From positions 930,001 to 994,000 of the forward strand of contig NZ_VYKJ01000001.1 of assembly GCF_008710095.1 (NCBI RefSeq): DNA of 64,000 nt, read 5' to 3'. The position numbers were made by a program, and so were the translations under genes. Origin of the DNA: Affinibrenneria salicis (lineage in GTDB: Bacteria > Pseudomonadota > Gammaproteobacteria > Enterobacterales > Enterobacteriaceae). The notes under the pieces were generated by a model. That model saw only the letters and a list, made by a program, of their open reading frames with translations. It was not told the DNA's origin and searched no databases. The number at the start of each line of letters is the position of its first letter. Position 1 is the stretch's first letter. Positions 8,028 to 16,715 of this stretch are shown here, in pieces.

Positions 8028-9186
8028 CGCGCAGTCTGTCGCCGGGCGCGGAGCCGCGGCAAAGGTGGTTTATATTCTGGTCGTGACCGCGCTGGCGTTG
8101 GTCTGGCTGAATCAGCGTTCTCTCAATCTGTTCTGGCAGCAGAAATATCATCAGGAGAGCGCGTGGGCGGGGCTGGCGGACTATGACGTATGGGCAACCG
8201 GCGACCGTCTGCATCAGGGCGTGACCGCCGGGCTGCAGGCGTTCAGTGCGACGCTGAACGGCGATGAACCGCTGTCGGACGATAGCGGGGAAGAGGCATC
8301 GCTGGCGGCCGGCCAGCCGGAAATAACCCGGCCGCTGGCGCCGCAGGGCGTGCTGGCCTCCTCCAGTGCGCCATCCGGCGAACGTTTTTCTTCCGAATGG
8401 CTGCTGCGCAGCCGGGCGGCCTCCGCCTCGATGGCGCGTCAATCCGGCGCGGCGCACCGGCCGGCCAGCCTGCCGGCCGACGCGGTGGTGATCAATTTTA
8501 CCGCGCTGAAGAAGCCGGTGGTGCTGGCCGAGGGCGATAAAGTGTTATTCGCCGGCGATTCGATGATGCAGGGCATCGCGCCTCATATGATGAAGACGCT
8601 GCGCGAGCGCTACGGCATTAAGAGCATTAATCTGAGCAAACAAAGCACCGGTCTGGCCTATCCGAGTTTCTTCAACTGGCCGGAAACCATCAGTAAGGCG
8701 CTGCGCGCCAATGCCGATATCCGGCTGCTGGTAGTATTCCTCGGGCCCAACGATCCCTGGGATATGCCGGCGCCGGGCGGCGGAAAATACCTGAAATTCG
8801 GCAGCGATGAGTGGATGCAACTCTATCGCCAGCGCATCAACACCATTCTGGCCGAGGCGCGGCAACACGACGTGCAGGTGATCTGGATCGGCCCGCCGAA
8901 TATGCGTAAGAAGAAACTTTCAGACAGTATGAAATATTTAAATACACTGTATTTGCAGGAAGTCGGTCAGGCCGGGCAGCGCTATGTGGCGGTCAATGAA
9001 ATATTTAAATATCAGACGGATAGCTATTCCGACTATGCCGGCGACGGCAACGGTAGAGTGAAGCTGCGCAGCGGAGACGGCATCCACTTTAGCCTGGCCG
9101 GCCAGCAGGCGATCGCCGGCGATGTGTTATCATTAGTGGAATATAACCAGGTTGTAAGCCATCAAGATGAAACATCTCAGCCCTAA
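8014..9186 (+). CDS. patB: Peptidoglycan O-acetyltransferase, periplasmic SGNH component
   Basis: The 390-residue protein has a short cytoplasmic tail, one membrane anchor at about residues 17-33, a low-complexity linker to about 160, and a DUF459-type SGNH hydrolase domain. Catalytic residues visible are Ser183 (AGDSMMQG), Asn246 (LGPND) and Asp355/His358 (GDGIHFS). This matches PatB, which moves acetyl groups onto the C6 hydroxyl of N-acetylmuramic acid. The linker of roughly 120 residues between anchor and domain looks long for PatB. It overlaps patA by 14 bp and ape1 by 20 bp, implying tight co-translation. Confidence 0.78.
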   Translation: MPTSDAQSVAGRGAAAKVVYILVVTALALVWLNQRSLNLFWQQKYHQESAWAGLADYDVWATGDRLHQGVTAGLQAFSATLNGDEPLSDDSGEEASLAAGQPEITRPLAPQGVLASSSAPSGERFSSEWLLRSRAASASMARQSGAAHRPASLPADAVVINFTALKKPVVLAEGDKVLFAGDSMMQGIAPHMMKTLRERYGIKSINLSKQSTGLAYPSFFNWPETISKALRANADIRLLVVFLGPNDPWDMPAPGGGKYLKFGSDEWMQLYRQRINTILAEARQHDVQVIWIGPPNMRKKKLSDSMKYLNTLYLQEVGQAGQRYVAVNEIFKYQTDSYSDYAGDGNGRVKLRSGDGIHFSLAGQQAIAGDVLSLVEYNQVVSHQDETSQP

Positions 9187-10387
9187 TCGCTCCTTCCTGA
9201 TACGTTCAGGCGTGTTTGTCGTGCTTTTTTCGCTGCTGGTTTCCTGTCATAACGATCGGAACCGGCCGGCGAAAGAGGGCGGCGAGCAGGAAAATGCCGC
9301 TATCGCGCACCAGTTAACCGATTTCGATGAGCCTAATCTGCGTGCTCTGGCGGAAAAATTGCGCTCCGCCTCGCAGCAAAGCATTCACATTGTGCAATTA
9401 GGCGATTCGCATACGGCGGCGGATTTCTTCACCGGCGCGCTGCGTCAGCAACTGCAACGCCGCTTCGGCGATGGCGGTCCGGGGTTTATCAGTCCGGTGG
9501 CGGTGCCCGGCCAGCGCTACGCGGAGATCAGTTTCGCGGCCGATAAACGGGCGTGGCAACTGATCTCCAGCCGTAAAGAGAAGCGCACGGATTTTCCGCT
9601 GGGCGGCATGATGGCCCAGCCGGCCGGCGAGCAGGCCAGCGTCATCCTGAATAGCCGGCGCGCCGGCGACAGCTATCTGGTGCAGGCGCTGTATCGCTCG
9701 TCCGGCCAGAGTACGCTGGCGCTTCAGTCGGCCGGCCAGCAGCGGACGCTGCCGTTGCCCGCGACGGACGGCAACTGGCGCTTTTCATCCGCCGCGCCCG
9801 CCGCGTTGCCGTTGAACGCCAGCGTGAACCAGGGCGCGTCGTTGCAGCTGGGAGGATGGTTAATCGCCCGCGATCGGCCCGGCGTGATGCTGTCCGCCCT
9901 CGGCATCAACGGCGCGACCATCAACATGCTGGACAAATGGCAGGACTGGCCGGAGACGCTGGCGCAGATGAAGCCGGATATGGTGATTCTGTCTTATGGC
10001 ACCAACGAGGCCTTTAACGCGTCGCTGGATGCGGCGCAGTATCGTCAGAATCTGGAGAGTAAAATCGCCGCTCTGCGCCGCGTGGCGCCGCAGGCGGTCG
10101 TATTGCTGCTCGGACCCGGCGATTCGATAAAGCGTGCCGATGCCGGTTCCTGCCAGCAGATGCAGCCGCCGTTGCTGAATACGGTGATTCAGGTACAGCA
10201 GGCGGTGGCGCGCCAGCAACATACGCTATTCTGGAACTGGCGCGATTACATGGGCGGCGAATGCGCTATTCAGCGCTGGGCCAGCGAAGGGCTGGCGCGC
10301 CCGGACATGGTGCATCTGTCCCAGGCCGGCTACGAACAGAGCGCGCAGGCGCTCTATCAGCAGTTAATGCAAATTCTCGCGCTGTAG
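9167..10387 (+). CDS. ape1: Peptidoglycan O-acetyl esterase, lipoprotein
   Basis: The 406-residue protein begins with a lipoprotein signal whose lipobox LLVSC places lipidated Cys at residue 27. SGNH blocks are visible: Ser81 in GDSHT, Gly249 in GINGA, Asn280 in GTNE, and Asp380/His383 in DMVHL. Their spacing closely follows Neisseria Ape1, which removes O-acetyl groups from muramic acid so that lytic transglycosylases can act. It starts inside patB (20-bp overlap), completing a patA-patB-ape1 operon. The insertion between blocks I and II fits the carbohydrate-binding module of Ape1. A general acetylxylan-type esterase is less likely given the context. Confidence 0.78.
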   Translation: MKHLSPNRSFLIRSGVFVVLFSLLVSCHNDRNRPAKEGGEQENAAIAHQLTDFDEPNLRALAEKLRSASQQSIHIVQLGDSHTAADFFTGALRQQLQRRFGDGGPGFISPVAVPGQRYAEISFAADKRAWQLISSRKEKRTDFPLGGMMAQPAGEQASVILNSRRAGDSYLVQALYRSSGQSTLALQSAGQQRTLPLPATDGNWRFSSAAPAALPLNASVNQGASLQLGGWLIARDRPGVMLSALGINGATINMLDKWQDWPETLAQMKPDMVILSYGTNEAFNASLDAAQYRQNLESKIAALRRVAPQAVVLLLGPGDSIKRADAGSCQQMQPPLLNTVIQVQQAVARQQHTLFWNWRDYMGGECAIQRWASEGLARPDMVHLSQAGYEQSAQALYQQLMQILAL

Positions 10388-10447
10388 TCTGTGACGTAAA
10401 CGGCCCGCGCCGGCATGGCGCTCCGCGGGCCGTCTTCCCCGACAATT

Positions 10448-10620
10448 CTCCCTTGCTCCCTTGCTCCCTTGCTCCCTTGCTCCCTTGCTCCCTGACTCCC
10501 TGACTCCCTGACTCCCTGACTCCCTGACTCCCTGACTCCCTGACTCCCTGACTCCCTGACTCCCTGACTCCCTGACTCCCTGACTCCCTGACTCCCTGAC
10601 TCCCTGACTCCCTGACTCCC
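10448..10620. repeat. 8-bp tandem repeat (minisatellite), 21 units
   Basis: After a CTCCC start there are 5 exact units of TTGCTCCC (10453-10492) and then 16 exact units of TGACTCCC (10493-10620). The minus strand reads GGG with 5-base spacers throughout, which fits a G-quadruplex pattern. It lies 60 bp after ape1 and about 180 bp before the maeB start. The unit length is not a multiple of 3, so changes in copy number would shift any reading frame across it. Perfect identity suggests active slippage. Confidence 0.97.
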
Positions 10621-10798
10621 GCCGCGCTCAGGCGCCGACTGTGCTGACGGTCGTCACCTTTATTAATCATTAATTAACTATATAAAGTCTGATGATTATT
10701 GGGTTTTTGCCGCGCTTCAAAGTTTAACAAATAGCAAACATTATACTGACCGCTTGATCGCCGATTTATTACAACAAAAGCCAATAAAGGAACGCACG

Positions 10799-13078
10799 AT
10801 GGATGACCAACTTAAGCAAAGTGCTCTGGATTTTCATCAGTATCCGATTCCTGGAAAGATTCAGGTCTCTCCAACCAAACCTCTGGCAACACAACGCGAT
10901 TTAGCGCTGGCCTACTCGCCCGGCGTGGCGGTTCCCTGTCTGGAGATCGCGCAGGATCCGATGGCCGCCTGGAAATATACCGCGCGCGGCAATCTGGTCG
11001 CGGTTGTCTCCAACGGCACGGCGGTGCTCGGCCTCGGCAACATTGGCGCGCTGGCCGGTAAGCCGGTGATGGAAGGCAAGGGGGTCCTGTTCAAGAAGTT
11101 CTCCGGTATCGACGTATTCGATATTGAGGTTGATGAACAGGATCCCGATAAGCTGATCGATGTGATCGCCGCGCTGGAGCCGACGTTTGGCGGCATCAAC
11201 CTGGAGGATATTAAAGCGCCGGAGTGTTTTTATATTGAGAAAAAGCTGCGCGAAAGGATGAAGATCCCGGTATTCCATGACGATCAGCACGGTACGGCGA
11301 TTATCTGCACCGCCGCGGTGCTGAATGGTTTGCGCGTGGTGGAAAAAGAGATCGCCGATGTGCGTCTCGTGGTCTCCGGCGCGGGCGCGGCCTCCATCGC
11401 CTGCCTTAACCTGCTGGTGGCGCTGGGTCTGAGACGCGATCACATCGTGGTCTGCGACTCGCGCGGCGTGATTTACCGCGGGCGCGAAGAGAACATGGCG
11501 GAAACCAAGGCGGCGTATGCGATTGAGGATAACGGCCTGCGCACGCTGGCCGAGGTGATTCCGAATGCGGATATTTTCCTCGGCTGTTCCGGGCCGGGCG
11601 TATTGACTCAGGAGATGGTGCAGGGCATGGCGGCCAAACCGTTGATTCTGGCGCTGGCCAACCCGGAGCCGGAGATTTTGCCGCCGCTGGTGAAGGCCGT
11701 CCGGCCCGACGCCATTATCTGTACCGGGCGTTCGGACTACCCGAACCAGGTAAACAATGTCCTCTGTTTCCCGTTTATTTTCCGCGGCGCGCTGGACGTG
11801 GGCGCCACAACCATCAACGAGGAGATGAAACTGGCCAGCGTGCGCGCCATCGCCGATCTGGCGCTGGCGGAACAGAGCGAAGTAGTGGCCTCCGCCTACG
11901 GCGATCAGGAGCTGAGGTTCGGGCCTGAGTATCTGATCCCTAAACCGTTCGATCCGCGGCTGATCATTAAGATCGCGCCGGCGGTGGCGAAGGCGGCAAT
12001 GGATTCCGGCGTGGCGACCCGCCCGATCCTCGACTTCGATGCCTATCTGGAAAAACTGACGCAGTTTGTTTACAAGACGAACCTGTTTATGAAGCCGATC
12101 TTCGCCCAGGCGCGTAAGCAGCCGCGGCGGGTGGTGCTGGCCGAAGGCGAAGAGCCGCGCGTTCTGCACGCTACGCAGGAATTGATCACGCTGGGGCTGG
12201 CGTCGCCGGTGCTGATTGGCCGCCCCGACGTTATCGAGATGCGGCTGCACAAACTGGGTCTGCAGATCGTTATCGGCAAGGATTTCGAGGTGGTAAACAA
12301 TGAGTCGGATCCGCGTTTCAGAGAGTACTGGGGAGAATATTTCCAGATCATGAAGCGGCGCGGCGTCTCGCAGGAGCAGGCGCAGCGCGCGGTGATCAGC
12401 GATCCCACGCTGATTGGCGCCATCATGGTACACCGCGGCGAAGCGGATGCGCTGATCTGCGGCACCATCGGCAACTATGAAGAGCACTTCGAGGTGGTGA
12501 GTAAGGTGTTCGGCTTCCGCGACGGCGTGCACGTGGCCGGCGCAATGAACGCGCTGATCCTGCCCAGCGGCAACACCTTTATTGCCGATACCTACGTCAA
12601 TGCCGATCCTACGCCGGATCAACTGGCGGAAATTACCCTGATGGCGGCCGAGACGGTGCGGCGTTTTGGCATTGAGCCGAAAGTAGCGTTGCTGTCGCAT
12701 TCCAGCTTCGGCACCTCCGATTCGCCGACGGCGCAGAAGATGCGCGCGGTGCTGGCGCGCGTCAACCAGCTGGCGCCCGAACTGGAGATTGACGGCGAGA
12801 TGCACGGCGATGCCGCGCTGGTCGAGGCGATTCGCCGAGAGCAAATGCCGGATAGCCCGCTAAAAGGTTCGGCTAATATTCTGATCATGCCGAATATGGA
12901 AGCGGCGCGTATCAGCTATAACCTGCTGCGCGTCTCCTCGTCCGAAGGCGTGACGGTGGGACCGGTGCTGATGGGCGTGGCGAAGCCGGTGCACATTTTG
13001 ACGCCGATCGCCTCGGTGCGACGCATCGTCAATATGGTGGCGCTGGCGGTGGTGGAGGCGCAGACTCAGCCGCTATAG
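10799..13078 (+). CDS. maeB: NADP-dependent malic enzyme (malic enzyme-phosphotransacetylase fusion)
   Basis: The 759-residue protein has the same length as E. coli MaeB and is near-identical at its start ([13 protein letters not shown]). The malic enzyme part (about 1-430) includes FHDDQHGTA and the Rossmann motif GAGAAS. The C-terminal part (about 430-759) resembles phosphotransacetylase and is regulatory in E. coli. It oxidatively decarboxylates malate to pyruvate with NADP in the cytosol. The frame is open 15 codons further upstream, but AAAGGA before 10799 and family conservation decide the start. It is monocistronic, with the 8-bp minisatellite in its upstream spacer. Confidence 0.97.
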   Translation: MDDQLKQSALDFHQYPIPGKIQVSPTKPLATQRDLALAYSPGVAVPCLEIAQDPMAAWKYTARGNLVAVVSNGTAVLGLGNIGALAGKPVMEGKGVLFKKFSGIDVFDIEVDEQDPDKLIDVIAALEPTFGGINLEDIKAPECFYIEKKLRERMKIPVFHDDQHGTAIICTAAVLNGLRVVEKEIADVRLVVSGAGAASIACLNLLVALGLRRDHIVVCDSRGVIYRGREENMAETKAAYAIEDNGLRTLAEVIPNADIFLGCSGPGVLTQEMVQGMAAKPLILALANPEPEILPPLVKAVRPDAIICTGRSDYPNQVNNVLCFPFIFRGALDVGATTINEEMKLASVRAIADLALAEQSEVVASAYGDQELRFGPEYLIPKPFDPRLIIKIAPAVAKAAMDSGVATRPILDFDAYLEKLTQFVYKTNLFMKPIFAQARKQPRRVVLAEGEEPRVLHATQELITLGLASPVLIGRPDVIEMRLHKLGLQIVIGKDFEVVNNESDPRFREYWGEYFQIMKRRGVSQEQAQRAVISDPTLIGAIMVHRGEADALICGTIGNYEEHFEVVSKVFGFRDGVHVAGAMNALILPSGNTFIADTYVNADPTPDQLAEITLMAAETVRRFGIEPKVALLSHSSFGTSDSPTAQKMRAVLARVNQLAPELEIDGEMHGDAALVEAIRREQMPDSPLKGSANILIMPNMEAARISYNLLRVSSSEGVTVGPVLMGVAKPVHILTPIASVRRIVNMVALAVVEAQTQPL

Positions 13079-13093
13079 GCGCGGTTGCGGGCG

Positions 13094-13113
13094 GCGCCGG
13101 CCGGGAGCGCGTT

Positions 13114-13127
<14 letters not shown>
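13094..13127. terminator. GC-rich hairpin between convergent maeB and yaiI
   Basis: A perfect 11-bp stem (13094-13104 with 13117-13127) encloses a 12-base loop containing TTTT. It lies between the convergent ends of maeB and yaiI and overlaps the last codons of yaiI. There is no classical U-tract after the stem on either strand, so it may act as an mRNA end-protecting structure rather than a full terminator. Confidence 0.5.
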
Positions 13128-14501
<1,374 letters not shown>

Positions 14502-14676
14502 TTATCGGGTGGCTAACTGGCGATGGCGCCTGACTGGCGGCGATTATACCATCGCCCGCCGCGCTGAAAGCAATGAAACCGCCGCGAAGCGACGCACGCA
14601 GGGCAATTTGATATTGCGTCTGCGCCGGATCACGCGATAATCAGATCATAACCTGATTCAACAGTGACGATGAGCT

Positions 14677-15102
14677 ATGGAAATTCGTATCTTTCGGCAA
14701 GATGATTTTGAGGAAGTGATAACTCTTTGGGAACGCTGCGATTTACTGCGTCCGTGGAACGATCCCGAAATGGATATTGAACGCAAGCTGAACCACGATG
14801 CCGATCTGTTTCTGGTGGCGGAAGTGAGCGGAGAGGTTGTCGGTTCGGTCATGGGCGGTTACGACGGTCACCGCGGTTCCGCCTATTATCTCGGGGTGCA
14901 TCCCGATTTTCGCGGCCGGGGCATCGCCAATGCGCTGATCAGCCGGCTGGAAAAGAAACTGATTGCGCGCGGCTGTCCGAAAATTCATCTGATGGTGCGG
15001 GAAGATAACGATGCGGTCATCAGTATGTATGAAAAGCTGGATTACGAAACCGTTGACTGTATTACGCTGGGTAAACGATTGATCGAGGACCAGGAGTACT
15101 GA
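14677..15102 (+). CDS. ypeA: GNAT family acetyltransferase YpeA
   Basis: The 141-residue protein has the same length as E. coli YpeA. The acetyl-CoA binding motif A appears as [15 protein letters not shown]. The substrate is unknown; GNAT proteins transfer acetyl groups to amines of proteins or small molecules. The order hemF-ypeA-yfeY-yfeX follows the E. coli neighbourhood, except that the fus operon lies between ypeA and yfeY here. A short GC hairpin (15110-15124) follows the stop without a U-tract. Confidence 0.92.
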   Translation: MEIRIFRQDDFEEVITLWERCDLLRPWNDPEMDIERKLNHDADLFLVAEVSGEVVGSVMGGYDGHRGSAYYLGVHPDFRGRGIANALISRLEKKLIARGCPKIHLMVREDNDAVISMYEKLDYETVDCITLGKRLIEDQEY

Positions 15103-15157
15103 GCCGCGAGGCCTGGCTCAGGCCGTAAAGGCCTGTTCCCGTCGCGTTTCATCTTGC

Positions 15158-15202
15158 CAGACGGTCGGGCTCATCATGCCGAACGGATGAGAGAACCGTC
15201 TG
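15158..15202. other. Two-tier inverted repeat in the ypeA-fusB spacer
   Basis: An 8-bp outer stem (CAGACGGT at 15158-15165 with ACCGTCTG at 15195-15202) encloses a 6-bp inner stem (CTCATC at 15170-15175 with GATGAG at 15186-15191). Internal loops are 4 and 3 bases and the apical loop is 10. It is not followed by a U-tract. It may be a structured RNA element or a regulatory site; no function can be assigned. The rest of 15203-15500 shows nothing recognisable. Confidence 0.5.
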
Positions 15203-15506
15203 CGCCCGCATCTGCGAGCGATTGCTGGTTTTCAGCCTTGCTTGCCCAGGCCTGCGTTGCGGGCCGTCCGCCGGGCGTACTGCCGGCGCCACGTCAAACT
15301 ATACCCGCTAACCGTCTGTTTTCTGCCGGCGCTGAGCGCGTTTTCGCGTCAATAATCTTTCAATTCAGCCGGTTGGCAGCGTTTCCCGTTCGGAAAAACA
15401 TTCCAGGGCGCCAGAGTCGAAATCTCGGGTCCATCGGCGACGCTGCCATCAATCTCGTTATTTTTTATTAGTTCCCTTCCGCTGTGTAAGTTTTGTGTAA
15501 GGATAT

Positions 15507-15534
15507 TTGTGGTAATGATTATTATTTGTATAAT
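15507..15534 (+). promoter_or_regulatory. Candidate promoter with Fur-like box upstream of fusB
   Basis: A perfect TATAAT (15529-15534) stands 16 bases after a weak -35-like TTGTGG (15507-15512). Between and over them, GGTAATGATTATTATTTGT (15511-15529) matches 13 of 19 positions of the classical Fur box. It is about 280 bp upstream of fusB in an AT-rich patch within GC-rich DNA. Iron control of an iron-piracy operon would be expected. The leader would be long, so a second, closer promoter is possible. Confidence 0.45.
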
Positions 15535-15542
15535 TGTTTCCA

Positions 15543-15560
15543 TTGTAATAACTATTACAA
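15543..15560. promoter_or_regulatory. Perfect dyad TTGTAATA-AC-TATTACAA, candidate operator
   Basis: An 18-bp perfect inverted repeat lies just downstream of the candidate -10 box, where a repressor could block transcription of the fus operon. The binding protein is unknown. No regulator gene is adjacent to the operon. Confidence 0.5.
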
Positions 15561-15812
15561 GTCCGATAGAAGAGTGTCTCTGTTTCTCGAGCGTAGTCAT
15601 CCAATTTTCCCTTTCGATACAAGCCATTGCGATGGTTTCTTCCTCGCGGCGAATGCTTTGTCGAACGTGATGAAAGGGAAAGGGCGTATGTCGATAAAAC
15701 CAGTTGGCCTGACTTCGTTATCGCGGGAAAAGGAAAATCCTGAGGCAAACGCCGGGCTGGAGCAGGGATGACGTTGTAACGCGTTTGATTAAGAGACAGA
15801 CGTTAATTTTTG

Positions 15813-16664
15813 ATGATGAAAAGCATCCAATGCATCCCTTCCCTGTGCCGGCGGGCGGGTTTTTTGTCGTTTTCCGCGCTGCTGCACCTGGGGCTAATCA
15901 CGCTGGCCTTATGGGCCGCGCGCACGCCGCCGTCGAGCGAAGCGTTGGCGGGGAAAGCGGGCGATAGCCTGAATATTACCATGCTGCAGATTCAGCATGC
16001 GGAACAGTCCGCCGGGCAAACGGCTGCCGCTGCGGCGCCTGCACGGGCGGCGGCGCCAGAAGGCTCGACGATGCCGGCGGCCAGCGAGATCGCGCTGCCG
16101 CTGGCGGATAAGCCGCGCATTGTGGTGCGGCAGGCGCAACCGGTAACGGCGTCGGCGAAAAAGCCGGCGCAGGTGCCGGTGAAAAAAACACCGGAAAAGG
16201 CGCCGCCCGTGCGCCAGCCTTCGCCGCGCGCCAGCGAAGCGCCGCAGACGGCCGAACGTTCAACTCGCCCTTCGCCGGATGCGCCGGCGTCTTCCTCTCC
16301 TGTATCCACGGGCTCCGCCGGCCGGCTGGCCGCTTCGGCGCAGGGCAGCAGCAACAGCGGCCAGGCCGCGCAGGGGACCGGCGCCGCCAGTACGCAGAAA
16401 TTAACCGCTTTAAACCGCCGGGTTAATTACCCAACCCGCGCCCGTTCGCTGGGCGTGGAAGGGCGCGTGCGGGTGAGGTTCGACGTTACCGGCAGCGGCA
16501 CGGTGACCAATATTCGTATTTTAACCGAGGATCCGGTCGGCGTATTCGCCGCATCGGTGATGAAAGATATGGCGCGTTGGCGTTATCAGGCACAGACCAT
16601 GATGGCCGATCAGACCGTATCCATTGTTTTTAAGCTGGATGGCCATATCCGGCTGGAAAATTAA
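15813..16664 (+). CDS. fusB: TonB-like energy transducer of the ferredoxin-uptake operon
   Basis: The protein (about 283 residues) has one N-terminal membrane anchor (about 16-36), a long Ala/Pro/Lys-rich periplasmic linker (about 60-195) and a C-terminal TonB domain beginning near residue 200 (YPTRARSLGVEGRVRVRF at about 206). It is the first gene of fusB-fusA-fusC-fusD. In Pectobacterium, FusB is a dedicated TonB homologue that drives import of plant ferredoxin through FusA. No ExbB/ExbD genes are near, so it would borrow those of the cell. The start is chosen at the first ATG (15813); ATG 15816 and TTG 15810 are alternatives, and the ribosome site is weak. Confidence 0.82.
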   Translation: MMKSIQCIPSLCRRAGFLSFSALLHLGLITLALWAARTPPSSEALAGKAGDSLNITMLQIQHAEQSAGQTAAAAAPARAAAPEGSTMPAASEIALPLADKPRIVVRQAQPVTASAKKPAQVPVKKTPEKAPPVRQPSPRASEAPQTAERSTRPSPDAPASSSPVSTGSAGRLAASAQGSSNSGQAAQGTGAASTQKLTALNRRVNYPTRARSLGVEGRVRVRFDVTGSGTVTNIRILTEDPVGVFAASVMKDMARWRYQAQTMMADQTVSIVFKLDGHIRLEN

Positions 16665-16715
16665 GCCATAACAAAAAGCGTCTTTTTAATTTTTAGTTCC
16701 GGGGAAAATTACATA

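Noticed and set aside
10448..10620. CRISPR array
   Set aside because: Units are 8 bp and contiguous with no unique spacers, and no cas genes are present.
10266..10670. Minus-strand open frame through the 8-bp repeats giving a repetitive GVRESGSQ protein
   Set aside because: It exists only because the repeat has no stops; there is no ribosome site, and it overlaps the end of ape1 on the other strand.
10901..12844. Long minus-strand frame opposite maeB
   Set aside because: Shadow of a conserved gene; composition is that of antisense codons and no motif is recognisable.
15493..15771. Small plus-strand frame of about 92 codons before fusB
   Set aside because: It runs across the AT-rich promoter and dyad, has no ribosome site and no recognisable domain.
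15813..16664. The general TonB protein of the cell
   Set aside because: It lies in an operon with a receptor, protease and exporter, and no exbBD or typical tonB neighbours are present, so a dedicated FusB-like role fits better.
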